Source of the DNA: Paracoccaceae bacterium
Lineage (GTDB): Bacteria > Pseudomonadota > Alphaproteobacteria > Rhodobacterales > Rhodobacteraceae
Length of the DNA: 45,671 nucleotides
NCBI GenBank assembly: GCA_028097405.1
Contig: JAOHEK010000023.1
Coordinates: 1 to 45,671 of the forward strand
Reading direction: 5' to 3'
Position numbers and translations under genes: made by a program
Shown here: piece by piece, positions 8,971-19,053 of the stretch
Layout of the letters: every line of letters starts with the position of its first letter
How positions within the stretch are numbered: the stretch's first letter is position 1
Notes under the pieces: model-generated
What the model was told of the DNA's origin: nothing
Seen by the model: only the letters and a program-made list of their open reading frames with translations
Database searches by the model: none

Positions 8971-9747
8971 ATGAAACCTCTGGTTCAAATGGAGAACATC
9001 TACAAGCGGTTTGGTGGCATTCACGCAGTGGAAGACATGAGCCTTGAGCTGCTCCCCGGTGAAGTCGTCGGATTGCTGGGCCACAACGGGGCCGGGAAAT
9101 CGACCTTCATCAAGATGCTGTCAGGGGCCTATCAACTTGATAGCGGGCAAATCAAAATTGGCGGAGATGTTGTCAACATTACCAACCCGTCCTCGGCCAA
9201 GGCCTTTGGGATCGAAACGATCTACCAGACACTTGCGTTGGCAGATAACCTCGACACGGCGGCGAATATCTTTTTTGGTCGCGAAATCCTGACAAAGTTC
9301 GGTGCGCTGGATGAACCGGCCATGGAACATGCCGCCATCGGTGTGATGGGGCGGCTGAACCCGCAATTTCGCAAGTTCAAAGACCCCGTGTCAAACTTGT
9401 CCGGTGGTCAGCGCCAATCGGTTGCCATCGCGCGGGCGCTGCAATTCAACGCGCGGATCATCATCATGGATGAACCGACGGCGGCCTTGGGTCCCCATGA
9501 AACACAGATGGTTGCCGATCTCATTCGGGCGCTGAAACGTGAAGGCATAGCGATCGTTATGATCAGCCATGATTTGCACGATGTGTTTGATCTTGCAGAC
9601 CGCGTTTCCGTGATGAAAAATGGTCGTCATGTTTGGACGGGAACCACAGAAGAAACCAACAAAGACGAAGTCCTGCAGATGGTGATCCTCGGCAAATTGC
9701 CGGACGGAAGCTATGCACCGGGCATCCTTTCGGAAGAAAATGCTTAA
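8971..9747 (+). CDS. Sugar ABC transporter ATP-binding protein (single-domain, XylG/FrcA-like)
   Basis: This 258-residue ATPase has Walker [10 protein letters not shown] at 37-45, the signature LSGGQRQ, Walker [13 protein letters not shown] and a switch His in MISHDLHDV. It has one nucleotide-binding domain, unlike the tandem XylG or RbsA, so it would act as a homodimer. ATG 8971 is preceded by GGGAGGAG; an upstream in-frame start at 8953 lies inside the permease gene. It completes the second half of the divergent xylF-like system. Its last codons overlap the start region of the following FG-GAP gene. Confidence 0.92.
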   Translation: MKPLVQMENIYKRFGGIHAVEDMSLELLPGEVVGLLGHNGAGKSTFIKMLSGAYQLDSGQIKIGGDVVNITNPSSAKAFGIETIYQTLALADNLDTAANIFFGREILTKFGALDEPAMEHAAIGVMGRLNPQFRKFKDPVSNLSGGQRQSVAIARALQFNARIIIMDEPTAALGPHETQMVADLIRALKREGIAIVMISHDLHDVFDLADRVSVMKNGRHVWTGTTEETNKDEVLQMVILGKLPDGSYAPGILSEENA

Positions 9748-11345
9748 CCGGTTTATCCGTGCATGCTTGGGGTGGCTGTTGGTTTTTTCCCTCCCAGATA
9801 CTTGCGCAACCGGTGTTTTCCGATCTCAGCGGCAGCTTGCCCATCCAGCATGTCTATGACGGCGGATGGGAGTTTTATGTCGGTGGCGGAGTCGCTGTTT
9901 TTGATTGCAATAACGATGGCTATCCCGATATTTTTGCCGCGGGCGGTGCGGGTGCCTCGCAGCTGTTCCTAAACCAGACGCCTGCCGCAGGTGAAGCGAT
10001 CACATTCGCCGTGGCAAAGCCATCTGATCACACCCTTAACGATGTTATCGGTGCCTACCCCATTGATATCAACGGCGATGGGAACCTTGATCTTTTTGTC
10101 ATGCGTGTCGGTCCCAATGCTGTTCTGAGCGGACTTGGGGATTGCGCCTTTGAACGTGCTGAAGACGCATGGCGCATCGACCCCGGAAATGGCTGGACCA
10201 CAGCGTTTTCCGCAGGCTGGGGGGCAGGCGATGATTGGCCGACGCTTGCCGTTGGAAATTATGTCGACCGACGCGATCCTGACGGGCCATTTGGCACCTG
10301 CGATTATCACCAGATCTTTCGCCCGAATGAGTCAGGCTTTGGTGCACCCGAATTGATCACGCAGGGATATTGCACGCTTTCGATGCTGTTCACAGATTGG
10401 AGCGGCAGCGGACAGCAGGATCTTTGGATTAGCAACGACCGCCACTACTATGTCAATGATGGACAGGAACAATTGATCCGCGTTTGGCCGGAGCTTTCGT
10501 CTTATGACGCTGCGGATGGTTGGGCCACCAGCCAACTCTGGGGCATGGGAATCGCAAGCCGAGATATCACCGGGGACGCGCGCCCTGAAATTGCGATCAC
10601 CAGCATGGCGGATCAAAAGTTGTTCCAGCTGGACGAAGATGTTGATCAACCAAGCTTCACCTCTATTGCCTATGACCGGGGAACCACAGCCCATGTCCCC
10701 TATATGGGCGAGGAGGGTCGCCCCAGCACAGGATGGCACGTGCAGTTTGGCGATGTAGATAACGATGGGTTGGATGATCTTTTCATTGCCAAGGGCAACG
10801 TCAATCAGATGCCGGGTATGGCCACACGCGATCCTGATAATTTGCTCATGCAACAACAGGATGGGAAATTCATCGAAGCAGGGGAAATGGCCGGTATTGG
10901 ATCGTTTGAACGTGGGCGCGGCGGGGCGCTTGTGGATTTGAACCGTGACGGGTTGCTTGATCTTGTGGTGGTTCAACGTCGTGCGGAGTTAAAATTATAT
11001 CAGAATACCACAGGCGAAACCGGTAACTGGGTGCAACTGCGCCTTTCGCGGGATGGCGGAAACCGGAACGCAATTGGTGCACGGATCGAAATTATGTCTG
11101 GCGATCACCATCAATTTCGCGAAGTGCAGGTTGGTGGTGGCCATGCGGGCGGGCAGGCCGGCTTTGAACATTTTGGTTTGGCGACAGCGACGTCTGCACG
11201 GCTACGCGTGCGGTGGCCAGATGGTACCATGGGGCCGTGGCATGAAGTGTCGGCGAACACGCATCTGCACCTGAAAGCGGGCGCTGTTCCGGTTACGGAT
11301 GGGAGAACGGGCGGCGCGCAAACGCCACCCGCCTTTGATCAATGA
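9740..11345 (+). CDS. Secreted FG-GAP/VCBS repeat protein with ASPIC/UnbV domain (CRTAC1 family), apparent frameshift in the signal peptide
   Basis: The main frame encodes about 520 residues with calcium-binding FG-GAP repeats ([46 protein letters not shown]), ending in an ASPIC/UnbV domain (NAIGARIEI...VGGGHAGGQ). These proteins form secreted beta-propellers of unclear role. The natural start seems to be ATG 9740 after GGAAG, giving [16 protein letters not shown], but this frame must drop one T in the T6 run at 9783-9788 to join [15 protein letters not shown]. As written, the only good start in the main frame is GTG 9759, with a poor signal peptide. The 3' end overlaps the convergent dioxygenase gene by seven bases. 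Confidence 0.75.
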
Positions 11346-12526
11346 GACCGCTTGCGACCGTTTTGCGCTGCGATTTCCTCTTCCAGCTTGGCCATTGGCC
11401 AATCTTCGGCCAGCGCTTGGCGCAGCACGTCCTGTTGGCTCGGCGGGGCCATGCCAGACAGAGGCGAGTCAATGTCGAGGTTCGCAGGAAACGGATAACC
11501 TTCGGCAGTTGCGGCAACGACATTGTCGGCCTCGCGCGCGGTGATCGTGCTGGATTTCAACAGTCGGGTCAAATCGTCGTAAACCGCCAGCGTGATGCGG
11601 CTGCGGTCCACAATCTCAATCGAACGACCGAAGCCCGAGCCGACCTGCATCAGGTTCACAACGCGCTGCACGTCAGTTGTCCGGTTCTCACCAGCCGCGT
11701 GGAATGTCGCGGGGTTGAAAAACAACATATCGCCTTTGGACATCGGCAGTTGCACATAGCGGTCTTCAAAAACCTCGCGGAATTCGGGCAGCAGCACGGC
11801 GATATAGCCGGGCAGATAGCTTTGAGAGAATGGCAGCAGTTTTGTCGGGCCGCTTTCAATCGACATGTCACAATGCGTGATCCCGCCTTGCAAGGTCAGG
11901 GACGCGGACAAAGCATGCTGGGACGCAGGATATCCCTTGAGCGTTTCAATATCCTGAAACCCCATGTGATAGTCGCGGTGCGCAGTTTGCGACTTACCAC
12001 CGGGACGGACAACATTGACCTGAAACGTGATCTGATAACCCGATCCCAGCCAGCTCTCGCTGACGCGGCGGGTTATTTCGTTCGCGTTGTAACGCACATA
12101 GAGATCGGGCGCAGCCATGCAGAGTTTTTCATGCGCGTTCCAGATGCGGCTATTGGCCCCCGCCGTGGCGAAATGGTCGCCTTTACCGGCATTTTCGGCT
12201 TCTTCCGCTTTGATAATTGCCTCAAATTTCTCGGTGACGGCGTCAATCAACGCGTGGTCACTTTGCCCGTTTCGGATAACGATGATACCCGGGCCGGACA
12301 GAAACGCACGGTTCCATTCCGCCATCAGGGCGCGGCCTTGTGCATGGTCGGCCAATGCTTTGTTCGTTTCGGCGCCGTCATAGATCGGAATATTGCTGGC
12401 GATTTCAGTGGCACGGGGATAGTCCGTGTCCGTTGTTTCTTGTGCGATGTGGCGCTTGAACGCGTCCAGATCACTATTCTGATTATCAAGCCAAACTGGC
12501 TTATGCGTGCGGTTTTGATCGAACAT
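11339..12526 (-). CDS. Phytanoyl-CoA dioxygenase (PhyH) family protein, copy A
   Basis: This 395-residue probable Fe(II)/2-oxoglutarate dioxygenase has the metal-binding HxD in AHRDYHMGF (His183, Asp185) and a distal His in FFNPATFHAAG (His276), followed by NRTTDVQRVV with a candidate 2-oxoglutarate-binding Arg. ATG 12526 follows GGGAGG and seven A's, better than the in-frame start further upstream. It is strongly similar along its length to the 14975-16162 protein, including PVWL near residue 10 and GDHFATAG at 117-124. It is divergent from a LacI gene that probably controls it. PhyH proteins hydroxylate or oxidatively demethylate small molecules; a substituted cyclitol is the contextual guess. 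Confidence 0.85.
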   Translation of the reverse strand: MFDQNRTHKPVWLDNQNSDLDAFKRHIAQETTDTDYPRATEIASNIPIYDGAETNKALADHAQGRALMAEWNRAFLSGPGIIVIRNGQSDHALIDAVTEKFEAIIKAEEAENAGKGDHFATAGANSRIWNAHEKLCMAAPDLYVRYNANEITRRVSESWLGSGYQITFQVNVVRPGGKSQTAHRDYHMGFQDIETLKGYPASQHALSASLTLQGGITHCDMSIESGPTKLLPFSQSYLPGYIAVLLPEFREVFEDRYVQLPMSKGDMLFFNPATFHAAGENRTTDVQRVVNLMQVGSGFGRSIEIVDRSRITLAVYDDLTRLLKSSTITAREADNVVAATAEGYPFPANLDIDSPLSGMAPPSQQDVLRQALAEDWPMAKLEEEIAAQNGRKRSH

Positions 12527-12621
12527 TTTTTTTCCTCCCGTGAAACTAGGTTGCCAAACAAGACTACGCAGCATGCATCGCTCTGTCCTTTTGTTAATCC
12601 ATCAATTTTCCATCAAATGCC

Positions 12622-13647
12622 ATGCCACATCGTTTTCCAGTAAAAGACATCGCGCATCAGGCAGGACTGGGAACAGCCACTGTTGATCGCGTCCTCAACA
12701 ATCGCCCCGGCGTGCGACGCCAAACGGCGAACCGCGTTGTCATGGCAATCCGTGAGTTGGAAGCGCAAGAATCTCAACTGTCCATGCGCGGGCGAAAGCT
12801 GATGGTCGATTTGGTGGTCGAAGCTCCGCAAGCCTTTCTTGATACTTTGCAGGATGCGGTGGCGCAAGAACTGCCATTGATGCGAACAGCCATTTTCCGG
12901 ATGCGTAACGATTTGCGGGCGCGGTTTCCGGTTGATCAGATAGTGTTCGCGCTGTCACGGATCGAGCGGCTCAAAAGTGACGGCGTTATCGTGATGGCAC
13001 CGGATGCAGCACCAATCCGCAAAGCGGTCGATCAGTTGGTCGACGCAGGAATCCCTGTGGTGACACTGGCGACAGACATGCCTGCAACCAAACGTGCAAC
13101 CTATGTCGGTCTCGATAATCATCGCGCCGGTGAAACGGCTGCATGGCTGATCCGAAAATGGGCCGCATCTGACACGCCTGCACGTGTCCTAGTGACTAAG
13201 CGCAACGAAGCCTTTCGCGGCGAAGAGGACCGCGAGGCGGGGTTCCGCAAGGGAATGGCGACGTTCTGGCCGCAAGCACAGATCAATCTGCTGGTACAAG
13301 CTGGAGGCCAATTCTTTGCGCCGCAGGTCGCGCAGACCATAGGCGATAGCGCAGTTGCAGGAATTTATTCCATCGGGGGGGGTAACCGCGCTATCCTTGA
13401 TGCATTGTCGCAATCCGATATGCCCAGACCTGTGATCGTCGGCCACGATCTAGATCCCGAAAACCGTGAGTTTCTTGTTAAAAACAAGATGGATGCGGTT
13501 CTCTATCACGACTTGGCAGAAGACATCCGCAATGCCTTTCAAACCTTTATCTCGGTTCATAGCGGGGGTGCGATTGCAATGCCGGAAAACGGTGCAATAT
13601 TGCGGGTTTTCTTGCCTCCAATGGTTCAGGACGGACGACCCGAATGA
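12622..13647 (+). CDS. LacI family transcriptional regulator A
   Basis: This 341-residue protein has an N-terminal LacI helix-turn-helix (VKDIAHQAGLGTATVDRVLN, residues 7-26) and a hinge. A periplasmic-binding-like sensor domain follows, with DGVIVMAP, the family signature YVGLDNHRAGETAA and a C-terminal PVIVGHDLD segment. It starts 95 bases from the divergent PhyH-A gene and lies 53 bases before a Gfo/Idh gene on its own strand. No clear ribosome binding site precedes ATG 12622, so it may be weakly translated or leaderless. The effector is likely a sugar or cyclitol. Confidence 0.9.
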   Translation: MPHRFPVKDIAHQAGLGTATVDRVLNNRPGVRRQTANRVVMAIRELEAQESQLSMRGRKLMVDLVVEAPQAFLDTLQDAVAQELPLMRTAIFRMRNDLRARFPVDQIVFALSRIERLKSDGVIVMAPDAAPIRKAVDQLVDAGIPVVTLATDMPATKRATYVGLDNHRAGETAAWLIRKWAASDTPARVLVTKRNEAFRGEEDREAGFRKGMATFWPQAQINLLVQAGGQFFAPQVAQTIGDSAVAGIYSIGGGNRAILDALSQSDMPRPVIVGHDLDPENREFLVKNKMDAVLYHDLAEDIRNAFQTFISVHSGGAIAMPENGAILRVFLPPMVQDGRPE

Positions 13648-13700
13648 TGCTTTGATCCAGCTAACACCAAAGTATTTCCAATCAAAAGGACACCAAAATA

Positions 13701-14885
13701 ATGACCGATTTTGACGTGACCAACTTGCGCCGCCCTGTTCTTGACCGCCGCCTTCGTCTTGGGTTCGTCGGTGGGGGACGGGGCGGATTGGTTGGGCAAT
13801 GGCATGCCAGCGGTGCACGTCTTTCCAATCAATGGGACATCGTGGCGGGCGCGCTTTCGACCAACCCAGAAAATGCAAAGCTGTCAGCACGCGATTGGCT
13901 GATTGCACCGGATCGCAGTTACGATGACTGGCGCGAGATGGCTCGGGTCGAGGCCAGTCGCGAGGACGGAATAGATGCTGTCGCCATTTGCACGCCAAAT
14001 TTCTCTCACTATGAAATCGCATCCTGTTTTCTAAAGGCGGGCATTGATGTGATCTGCGACAAGCCGATGACAACCACGTTAGCGGACGCTGAACATCTTG
14101 TTGAGATTCAGCGCCAAACGGGCGTGCGTCTGCTGCTTTCATATCCCTACACACATCACACGATGGTGCGGCAAGCGGCGCATATGATCAGCGCTGGTGC
14201 CATCGGAAAGATCAGACAGGTGCAAACCGAATATTTGCAGGAATGGGCAACCGGTCCGGCTGATCCCGCAATCAAAGGGCGCGCGTGGCGGCAGGACCCG
14301 AGCAAGGCGGGCCGTTCATCTGCGGTCGGGGACATTGGTACGCATGCCTTCCATTTGTTGGAATACGTAACCGGTCTGAAAACACAGGCGGTAAAAGCTG
14401 ATTTCCATATGTGCGGGGCTGCCGAAAATCTGGAAGACACCGCATTTGTCACCTTGCGGTTCAAAGACGATATTCCGGGCCTGTTGCACATCACACAAGC
14501 CGCGCCGGGGCAATATTGTGGACTGCGTTTCCGGATTTGGGGCGAGGCCGGTGGGCTGTCTTGGGATCAGGAATTTCCCGAACAATTGCGGTATAGCCCG
14601 TTGGATCAACCGGATCAGATCATACATCGCGGGCAGGGTGGGGGCATGGTTCCCGCAGCACAACGATTGGCCCATTTGCCACGAGGGTTGGGCGAGGCGC
14701 TGACGGATGCGTGGGGCAATCTGTATTCCGAAATTGCAATTGCAATCGCGGCGCGCAGGACAGGCTCATCGCTGGAACAAGGTGCTGTCGAAACTTCCGG
14801 TGCGGATGATGGCGCCCGTGGTGTTCAGTTCACGGACCTGTGCACGGACAGCCACGAAGCAGGAGGAGTTTGGCAGACGTTTTAA
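13701..14885 (+). CDS. Gfo/Idh/MocA family oxidoreductase, 390-residue subgroup, copy 1
   Basis: This 394-residue protein has a glycine-rich nucleotide-binding loop ([17 protein letters not shown] near 24-40), the Lys-Pro motif ICDKPM, and an active-site region [15 protein letters not shown] with the Asp/His pair. The C-terminal end [10 protein letters not shown] is shared almost exactly with the protein at 27124-28302. The two agree over most of their length ([36 protein letters not shown]). It sits between LacI-A and the second PhyH gene, so it likely dehydrogenates the same substrate class or its oxygenated product. The cofactor is probably NAD(P). Confidence 0.9.
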   Translation: MTDFDVTNLRRPVLDRRLRLGFVGGGRGGLVGQWHASGARLSNQWDIVAGALSTNPENAKLSARDWLIAPDRSYDDWREMARVEASREDGIDAVAICTPNFSHYEIASCFLKAGIDVICDKPMTTTLADAEHLVEIQRQTGVRLLLSYPYTHHTMVRQAAHMISAGAIGKIRQVQTEYLQEWATGPADPAIKGRAWRQDPSKAGRSSAVGDIGTHAFHLLEYVTGLKTQAVKADFHMCGAAENLEDTAFVTLRFKDDIPGLLHITQAAPGQYCGLRFRIWGEAGGLSWDQEFPEQLRYSPLDQPDQIIHRGQGGGMVPAAQRLAHLPRGLGEALTDAWGNLYSEIAIAIAARRTGSSLEQGAVETSGADDGARGVQFTDLCTDSHEAGGVWQTF

Positions 14886-14911
14886 GAGCGATCTGGGCAA
14901 TGCGTGGAGCA

Positions 14912-14927
14912 TTGCAAGGGCTTGCAA
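14912..14927. promoter_or_regulatory. LacI-type operator TTGCAA-GGGC-TTGCAA
   Basis: This is a symmetrical site (TTGCAAG, two bases, CTTGCAA) 27 bases after the stop of the Gfo/Idh gene and 48-57 bases before the next start. It indicates that the PhyH-B and TIM-barrel pair has its own controlled promoter and does not depend only on read-through. Confidence 0.72.
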
Positions 14928-14974
14928 AGAATCGCGGCTGGTTACAGATTGAACGTAACCACCGACTCAGAGGA

Positions 14975-16162
14975 ATGTTCGATATGCAAAAGCGTCAACC
15001 TGTATGGCTAAGTGATCAAGGCTTTGATCTGGCCGCATTTAGGCAGCTGGTCGAACAAACGACCAACCCAGCGGATTATCCTTTGGCTGCCGAGGTTTCA
15101 AAAAATATCCCGATCTATGACGGTGACCGATTGCGCAATGAAATTGCGACCGAGGCAGGCGCGGCCAAACTCATGGAAGAATTCAACCATGTGTTCACAT
15201 CTGGCCCCGGCATCATTGCAATTAAGAAGGGGTATGATGACATTGGCGTGGTCGATGACGTCACCGATGTTTTGTTCGGTCTGATCGAGGAAGAAGAGGC
15301 CCAAGAAGGCACGTCGGGCGATCATTTCGCGACCGCCGGATCAAATAGCCGCTTGTGGAACGCGCATCAGAAACTTGCGGCGCGCAATCCGGCGCTTTTC
15401 ATCCGTTACAACGCAAATGATTTGTTGCGTTTCATCTACCAGTCTTGGCTGGGCACCGGGTATCAGATTACCGCGCAAGTCAACGTTGTGCGCCCCGGCG
15501 GCGGTGCCCAACAGGCCCACCGCGATTATCATATGGGCATTCAAACCCCTGCGGCGATGGCGGCGACGCCTGCGGGCCAACACGCGACTGTTCCGTTGTT
15601 GACGTTGCAAGGTGCCATTGCCCATGTGGATGTTCCAATTGAAGCCGGGCCAACACGTCTGTTGCCGTTCTCGCAGACCTATCTGTCAGGATATCTGGCC
15701 ATCCTGCGCGACGATTTCCGCAGCTATTTCGAAGAAAACTTTGTCCAGTTGGAATTGGAAAAAGGCGATTTGCTGTTTTTCAATCCGGCTGTTTTTCACG
15801 CGGCGGGGGACAACCGAACTGAAGACGTTCAACGTATTGTCAACCTTTTGCAGGTCGGGTCGATCTATGGACGCACCATGGAATATGTGGATCGGACGAC
15901 GCTTACCAAACAGATTTATCCAGAACTGTTGAACCAAATCAAAGAGGCATCCCTGTCGGCAACAGAAATTGAATCCGTAATTGCAGCGGCATCTGAAGCC
16001 TATCCATTCCCCGCCAATCTGGACAACGACGCCCCCATCGGCCCCAGCGGGCTGACACCGGCAAGCCAACAAGAAATCTTGCGTCAGGCATTGAATGAAG
16101 GCTGGGAGCCCGATCGGTTGAACAGCGAACTGGACGATCTAGACGCGCGGCGTTTCGGATGA
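14975..16162 (+). CDS. Phytanoyl-CoA dioxygenase (PhyH) family protein, copy B
   Basis: From ATG 14975 the protein has 395 residues and aligns end to end with PhyH-A. The HxD motif is in AHRDYHMGIQ (His182, Asp184), the distal His in FFNPAVFHAAG, and GDHFATAG and SGPGII are conserved. GAGGA at 14970-14974 touches the first ATG, so ATG 14984 (MQKRQPVWLSD), nine bases downstream, may be the real start and would shorten the protein by three residues. The stop overlaps the next start (ATGA), so it is translationally coupled to the TIM-barrel gene. It is a probable Fe(II)/2-oxoglutarate oxygenase of unknown substrate. Confidence 0.85.
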   Translation: MFDMQKRQPVWLSDQGFDLAAFRQLVEQTTNPADYPLAAEVSKNIPIYDGDRLRNEIATEAGAAKLMEEFNHVFTSGPGIIAIKKGYDDIGVVDDVTDVLFGLIEEEEAQEGTSGDHFATAGSNSRLWNAHQKLAARNPALFIRYNANDLLRFIYQSWLGTGYQITAQVNVVRPGGGAQQAHRDYHMGIQTPAAMAATPAGQHATVPLLTLQGAIAHVDVPIEAGPTRLLPFSQTYLSGYLAILRDDFRSYFEENFVQLELEKGDLLFFNPAVFHAAGDNRTEDVQRIVNLLQVGSIYGRTMEYVDRTTLTKQIYPELLNQIKEASLSATEIESVIAAASEAYPFPANLDNDAPIGPSGLTPASQQEILRQALNEGWEPDRLNSELDDLDARRFG

Positions 16163-17124
16163 AGCTTTCTTTGGTTTCGGACAGTTTGGCAAATTTGCCA
16201 GTAGAACAGATGTTATCAACCGCGGCTGCGGCTGGTATCCAAGGCATCGAATTCAATACAGGAAATTGGTCTGGTGCACCGCATATTGACCTTGATGGGT
16301 TGCTTGAATCCCAAACTGCACGTCAGGCTTTGGCGGACAAATTGGAACGACACAACCTGGACCTTGTTGCGTTTAATTGTAACGGCAACCAGTTGCATCC
16401 GGTGACTGGCGCCGCGCATGACAAAGTGGTGCGGGACACGATCCGCCTGTCTGGGTTGATGGGGCTGAAAACGGTTGTTTTGATGTCGGGGCTTCCGGCA
16501 GCAAATGCAACGGATCTTGTGCCCAACTGGATCACGTCATCGTGGCCAGAGGAAAACCAGACCCATCTGGAATGGCAATGGGCGGAACGGTTGCTGCCGT
16601 ATTGGCACGATCTGGTTGCCTATGCGTCGTCATGTGGCATCGAAAAGCTGGCAATTGAGATGCACGGTAATCAACTGGTGTTTTCACCCGCAACGTTGAT
16701 GCAATTGCGGGCTGAGGTTGGTCCGATGGTCTGTGCGAACCTTGATCCCAGCCATTTGATGTGGATGGGGGCCGATGCCATCCAGTCGGTCGATTATCTG
16801 GGGGATGCGATTGCCCATGTGCATGGCAAAGATACGTTCATCAATGCACCCGTCGCAGCGACCCGAACGCTTTTGGAAAACGGTCCGCTCGTCTCGGCGC
16901 GGCCTCGTGCATGGACACACGCAACAATCGGTGTTGGCCATGATCTGAAATGGTGGACCGATTTTTGCTATCGGTTGGCGCTGGTCGGCTATTCTGGCTG
17001 GGTCAGCATTGAACACGAAGACGCAACGATGTCTCGGAATGAAGGTATAAAACGGGCCGTATCATTGTTAAAAGACGCCATGGTGTTAGAAGATCCTGAC
17101 TACCAAGTTCAAAGTGTGACCTAG
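16159..17124 (+). CDS. Xylose isomerase-like TIM-barrel sugar isomerase/epimerase
   Basis: This 321-residue protein begins MKLSLVSDSLANLPVEQML and has the AP-endonuclease-2/xylose-isomerase-like barrel pattern: GIQGIEFNTG near residue 30, LAIEMHGNQ (metal-binding Glu and His) near 160, CANLDPSHLMW near 195, HVHGKD near 220 and the closing WVSIEHED near 290. The Glu, Asp-His, His and Glu ligands of a divalent metal are all present. Proteins of this type isomerise or dehydrate keto-sugars and inososes (IolE, IolI, MocC). The first gene overlap (ATGA) couples it to PhyH-B. It could supply an IolE-like step, but the N-terminal IolE signature is absent. Confidence 0.85.
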   Translation: MKLSLVSDSLANLPVEQMLSTAAAAGIQGIEFNTGNWSGAPHIDLDGLLESQTARQALADKLERHNLDLVAFNCNGNQLHPVTGAAHDKVVRDTIRLSGLMGLKTVVLMSGLPAANATDLVPNWITSSWPEENQTHLEWQWAERLLPYWHDLVAYASSCGIEKLAIEMHGNQLVFSPATLMQLRAEVGPMVCANLDPSHLMWMGADAIQSVDYLGDAIAHVHGKDTFINAPVAATRTLLENGPLVSARPRAWTHATIGVGHDLKWWTDFCYRLALVGYSGWVSIEHEDATMSRNEGIKRAVSLLKDAMVLEDPDYQVQSVT

Positions 17125-17190
17125 GTGATGTAAGGGCATTGAAAGATTGCTTTAACATAAAGACCGATCACTGATTGAGCGAGGCTGGAA

Positions 17191-18226
17191 ATGTCGAAAT
17201 CTGAGAAGCCGTCAAAGTCACGGCGTGCAACATTGGGTGATGTTTCGCGCGTGGCGAATGTTTCGGCGTCTGCGGTGTCTCGAACATTTACACCCGGCGC
17301 GTCGGTGTCCCCCAAGACCAGACGGACCGTTTTTAAAGGCCGCCAAAGAGGTTGGGTTTCAACCCAATGTTCTGGCGCGCAGCCTTGCAACAGGGCGGTC
17401 CGATATTATTGCGTTGGTGACGAATGCCTTTGGAAACCCGTTTATCAATTCGGTCGTGGACATTTTCACCGATGAACTTCAGGAGCGTCGCCTGGTGCCG
17501 TTGGTTTTGAACCTGAAAGAAGGCTTCGATTGGGACAAAGCTGTGAACCTGATCTTACAGTATCAGATTGATGGCGTGATCATTGCGTCCTCAACCGTGA
17601 GCGAGCAGTTTCTAGAAAAGATCTCTGACCAGAACACGCCGATTATCCAAGCCTTTGGGCGCTATCTTGGATCGAAAGATATTGATTCCGTTTTTGTCGA
17701 CAATGAAAAGGGCGGGCAGCTGGCCGCGCGGGAACTTCTTGCCCGCGGTTATCGAAAACCGGGGTTCATCGGTGTGCCGCTTACCGTATCGACGACGCGC
17801 GACAGATTGACCGGGTTCCGTGAAGTTCTGTCTCAGAATGGCATCACGCCACAGGTGGTTCATTGCGATCAATATTCCTACCGTGAAAGCTACAGGGAAA
17901 CCCAGACCTTGTTCAGGCAGCATCCCGAACTGGACTGTCTGTTTTGCGCCGATGATCTGCTTGGCCTCGGGGCGTTGGACGCTTTGAAATTCGAACTGGG
18001 GCGCAATGTTCCCAATGATGTTGGTGTCATTGGTTTCAACGACATCCAAGCAACCAGCTGGCCCAGCCACTCTTTGGCGACCTTTCGATCTGACACAGAT
18101 CAAATCGTCGTAAACGCGATCAACATGCTGACTGACCGGATCACAAACGGGTCCAAAGGTGGCGAGCGCCGCATTATAAACTGTCATTTTGTTGAACGCG
18201 GGTCCGTCTGTAACCGATTGGAGTGA
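17191..18226 (+). pseudogene. LacI family transcriptional regulator B, interrupted by a single-base frameshift
   Basis: The first frame (from ATG 17191) gives a LacI helix-turn-helix, ATLGDVSRVANVSASAVSRT, up to KTRRTV. The second frame then continues LKAAKEVGFQPNVLARSL and a complete sensor domain (IIALVTNAFGNPF, DGVIIASS, VFVDNEKGGQLAA, VGVIGFNDIQ) to the stop at 18226. The two join perfectly if one T is removed from the T5 run at 17330-17334, giving a regulator of about 345 residues. It may be a real mutation or a sequencing error. It lies next to iolB and iolC and is the best candidate repressor of the inositol genes. Confidence 0.85.
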
Positions 18227-18236
18227 TCAGCGCTGG

Positions 18237-19049
18237 TTAGCTCTCTAGCAGCCAAGCATGTTCTTTCGCGGTGTGGATGTTCCACGCGCGTTTTGGCCCG
18301 GCCATGACGTTCAGGTAATACACTTCGTACCCATGGGGGGCGGATACAGGATGGTATCCTTTGGGCACCAAAATCGTGTCACCATCTTCGGGGGACATGG
18401 TCACATCCAGTGATCTGTCGTCGGTATAGACACGTTGAAACGCAAACCCCTGTTCCGGACGGATGTGGTAAAAATAGATCTCTTCCAGTTGAGATTCGGT
18501 GGGCAGATCGTCTTGATCGTGTTTGTGGGGCGGGTAGCTTGATGAGCAGCCGGGCGGGGTTATTGCTTCGACCACCAGCAGCCGTTCCGCCATGTCGCTA
18601 TCGGCGGGCAAGAGGTCGACAACATGGCGAACATTATTCCCTGATCCGCGAGTTTCGATAGGGCGGTCCCCCGGTGCGATCATGAATGGACTATTCGGCT
18701 GGCTTGCCACAGCGCCGCAAATCGCGACCTCTAGTGTCGTCGTTGCCGTGACGTTCCAGTTACACCCCGCAGGGGCATAGAAGGCCCAAGGTTTGCGATC
18801 AAACGCATGATCGCGGTGCGTGGTGTCGCCAAAGGGTTTCCCGTCAATTCCAAAGGTCGCGGACCCGGAAATCACCACGGCACAGGTTTCACGCCCGTCG
18901 TTGACGAGTGAAACCGATTGCCCCGCGCCTAACTCATAGACTTCAAAGCTCGTGTAGCCCCAGTTGGCGCTTTCTGGTGTAACCTTTTGCACCAATCCGG
19001 TGGAGTCGGCGTCAAACTGAGTCAGGTGTAAGTCGTCTTTGGTCCACAT
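18237..19049 (-). CDS. iolB: 5-deoxy-glucuronate isomerase
   Basis: This 270-residue double-cupin protein has the family's usual length. Metal ligands are visible in YPPHKHDQDD (His175, His177) and in QLEEIYFYHI (Glu190), with a further conserved LVPKGYHPVSAPHGYEVYY near residues 225-245. IolB converts 5-deoxy-D-glucuronate, the IolD product, to 2-deoxy-5-keto-D-gluconate. The start at 19049 (MWTKDDLHLT) follows a GGA-containing site and stands four bases after the iolC stop, so the two are in one operon. An earlier in-frame start is inside iolC and is rejected. It converges on LacI-B with a gap of ten bases. Confidence 0.95.
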   Translation of the reverse strand: MWTKDDLHLTQFDADSTGLVQKVTPESANWGYTSFEVYELGAGQSVSLVNDGRETCAVVISGSATFGIDGKPFGDTTHRDHAFDRKPWAFYAPAGCNWNVTATTTLEVAICGAVASQPNSPFMIAPGDRPIETRGSGNNVRHVVDLLPADSDMAERLLVVEAITPPGCSSSYPPHKHDQDDLPTESQLEEIYFYHIRPEQGFAFQRVYTDDRSLDVTMSPEDGDTILVPKGYHPVSAPHGYEVYYLNVMAGPKRAWNIHTAKEHAWLLES

Positions 19050-19053
19050 GAAA

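Noticed and set aside
10332..10976. A 214-codon minus-strand frame within the FG-GAP gene
   Set aside because: It is a shadow of the FG-GAP coding sequence, whose repeats are obvious in the other frame.
11342..12643. A 433-codon open frame on the plus strand opposite PhyH-A
   Set aside because: It is antisense to a clear Fe(II)-oxygenase gene with all motifs, has no family features and no ribosome binding site.
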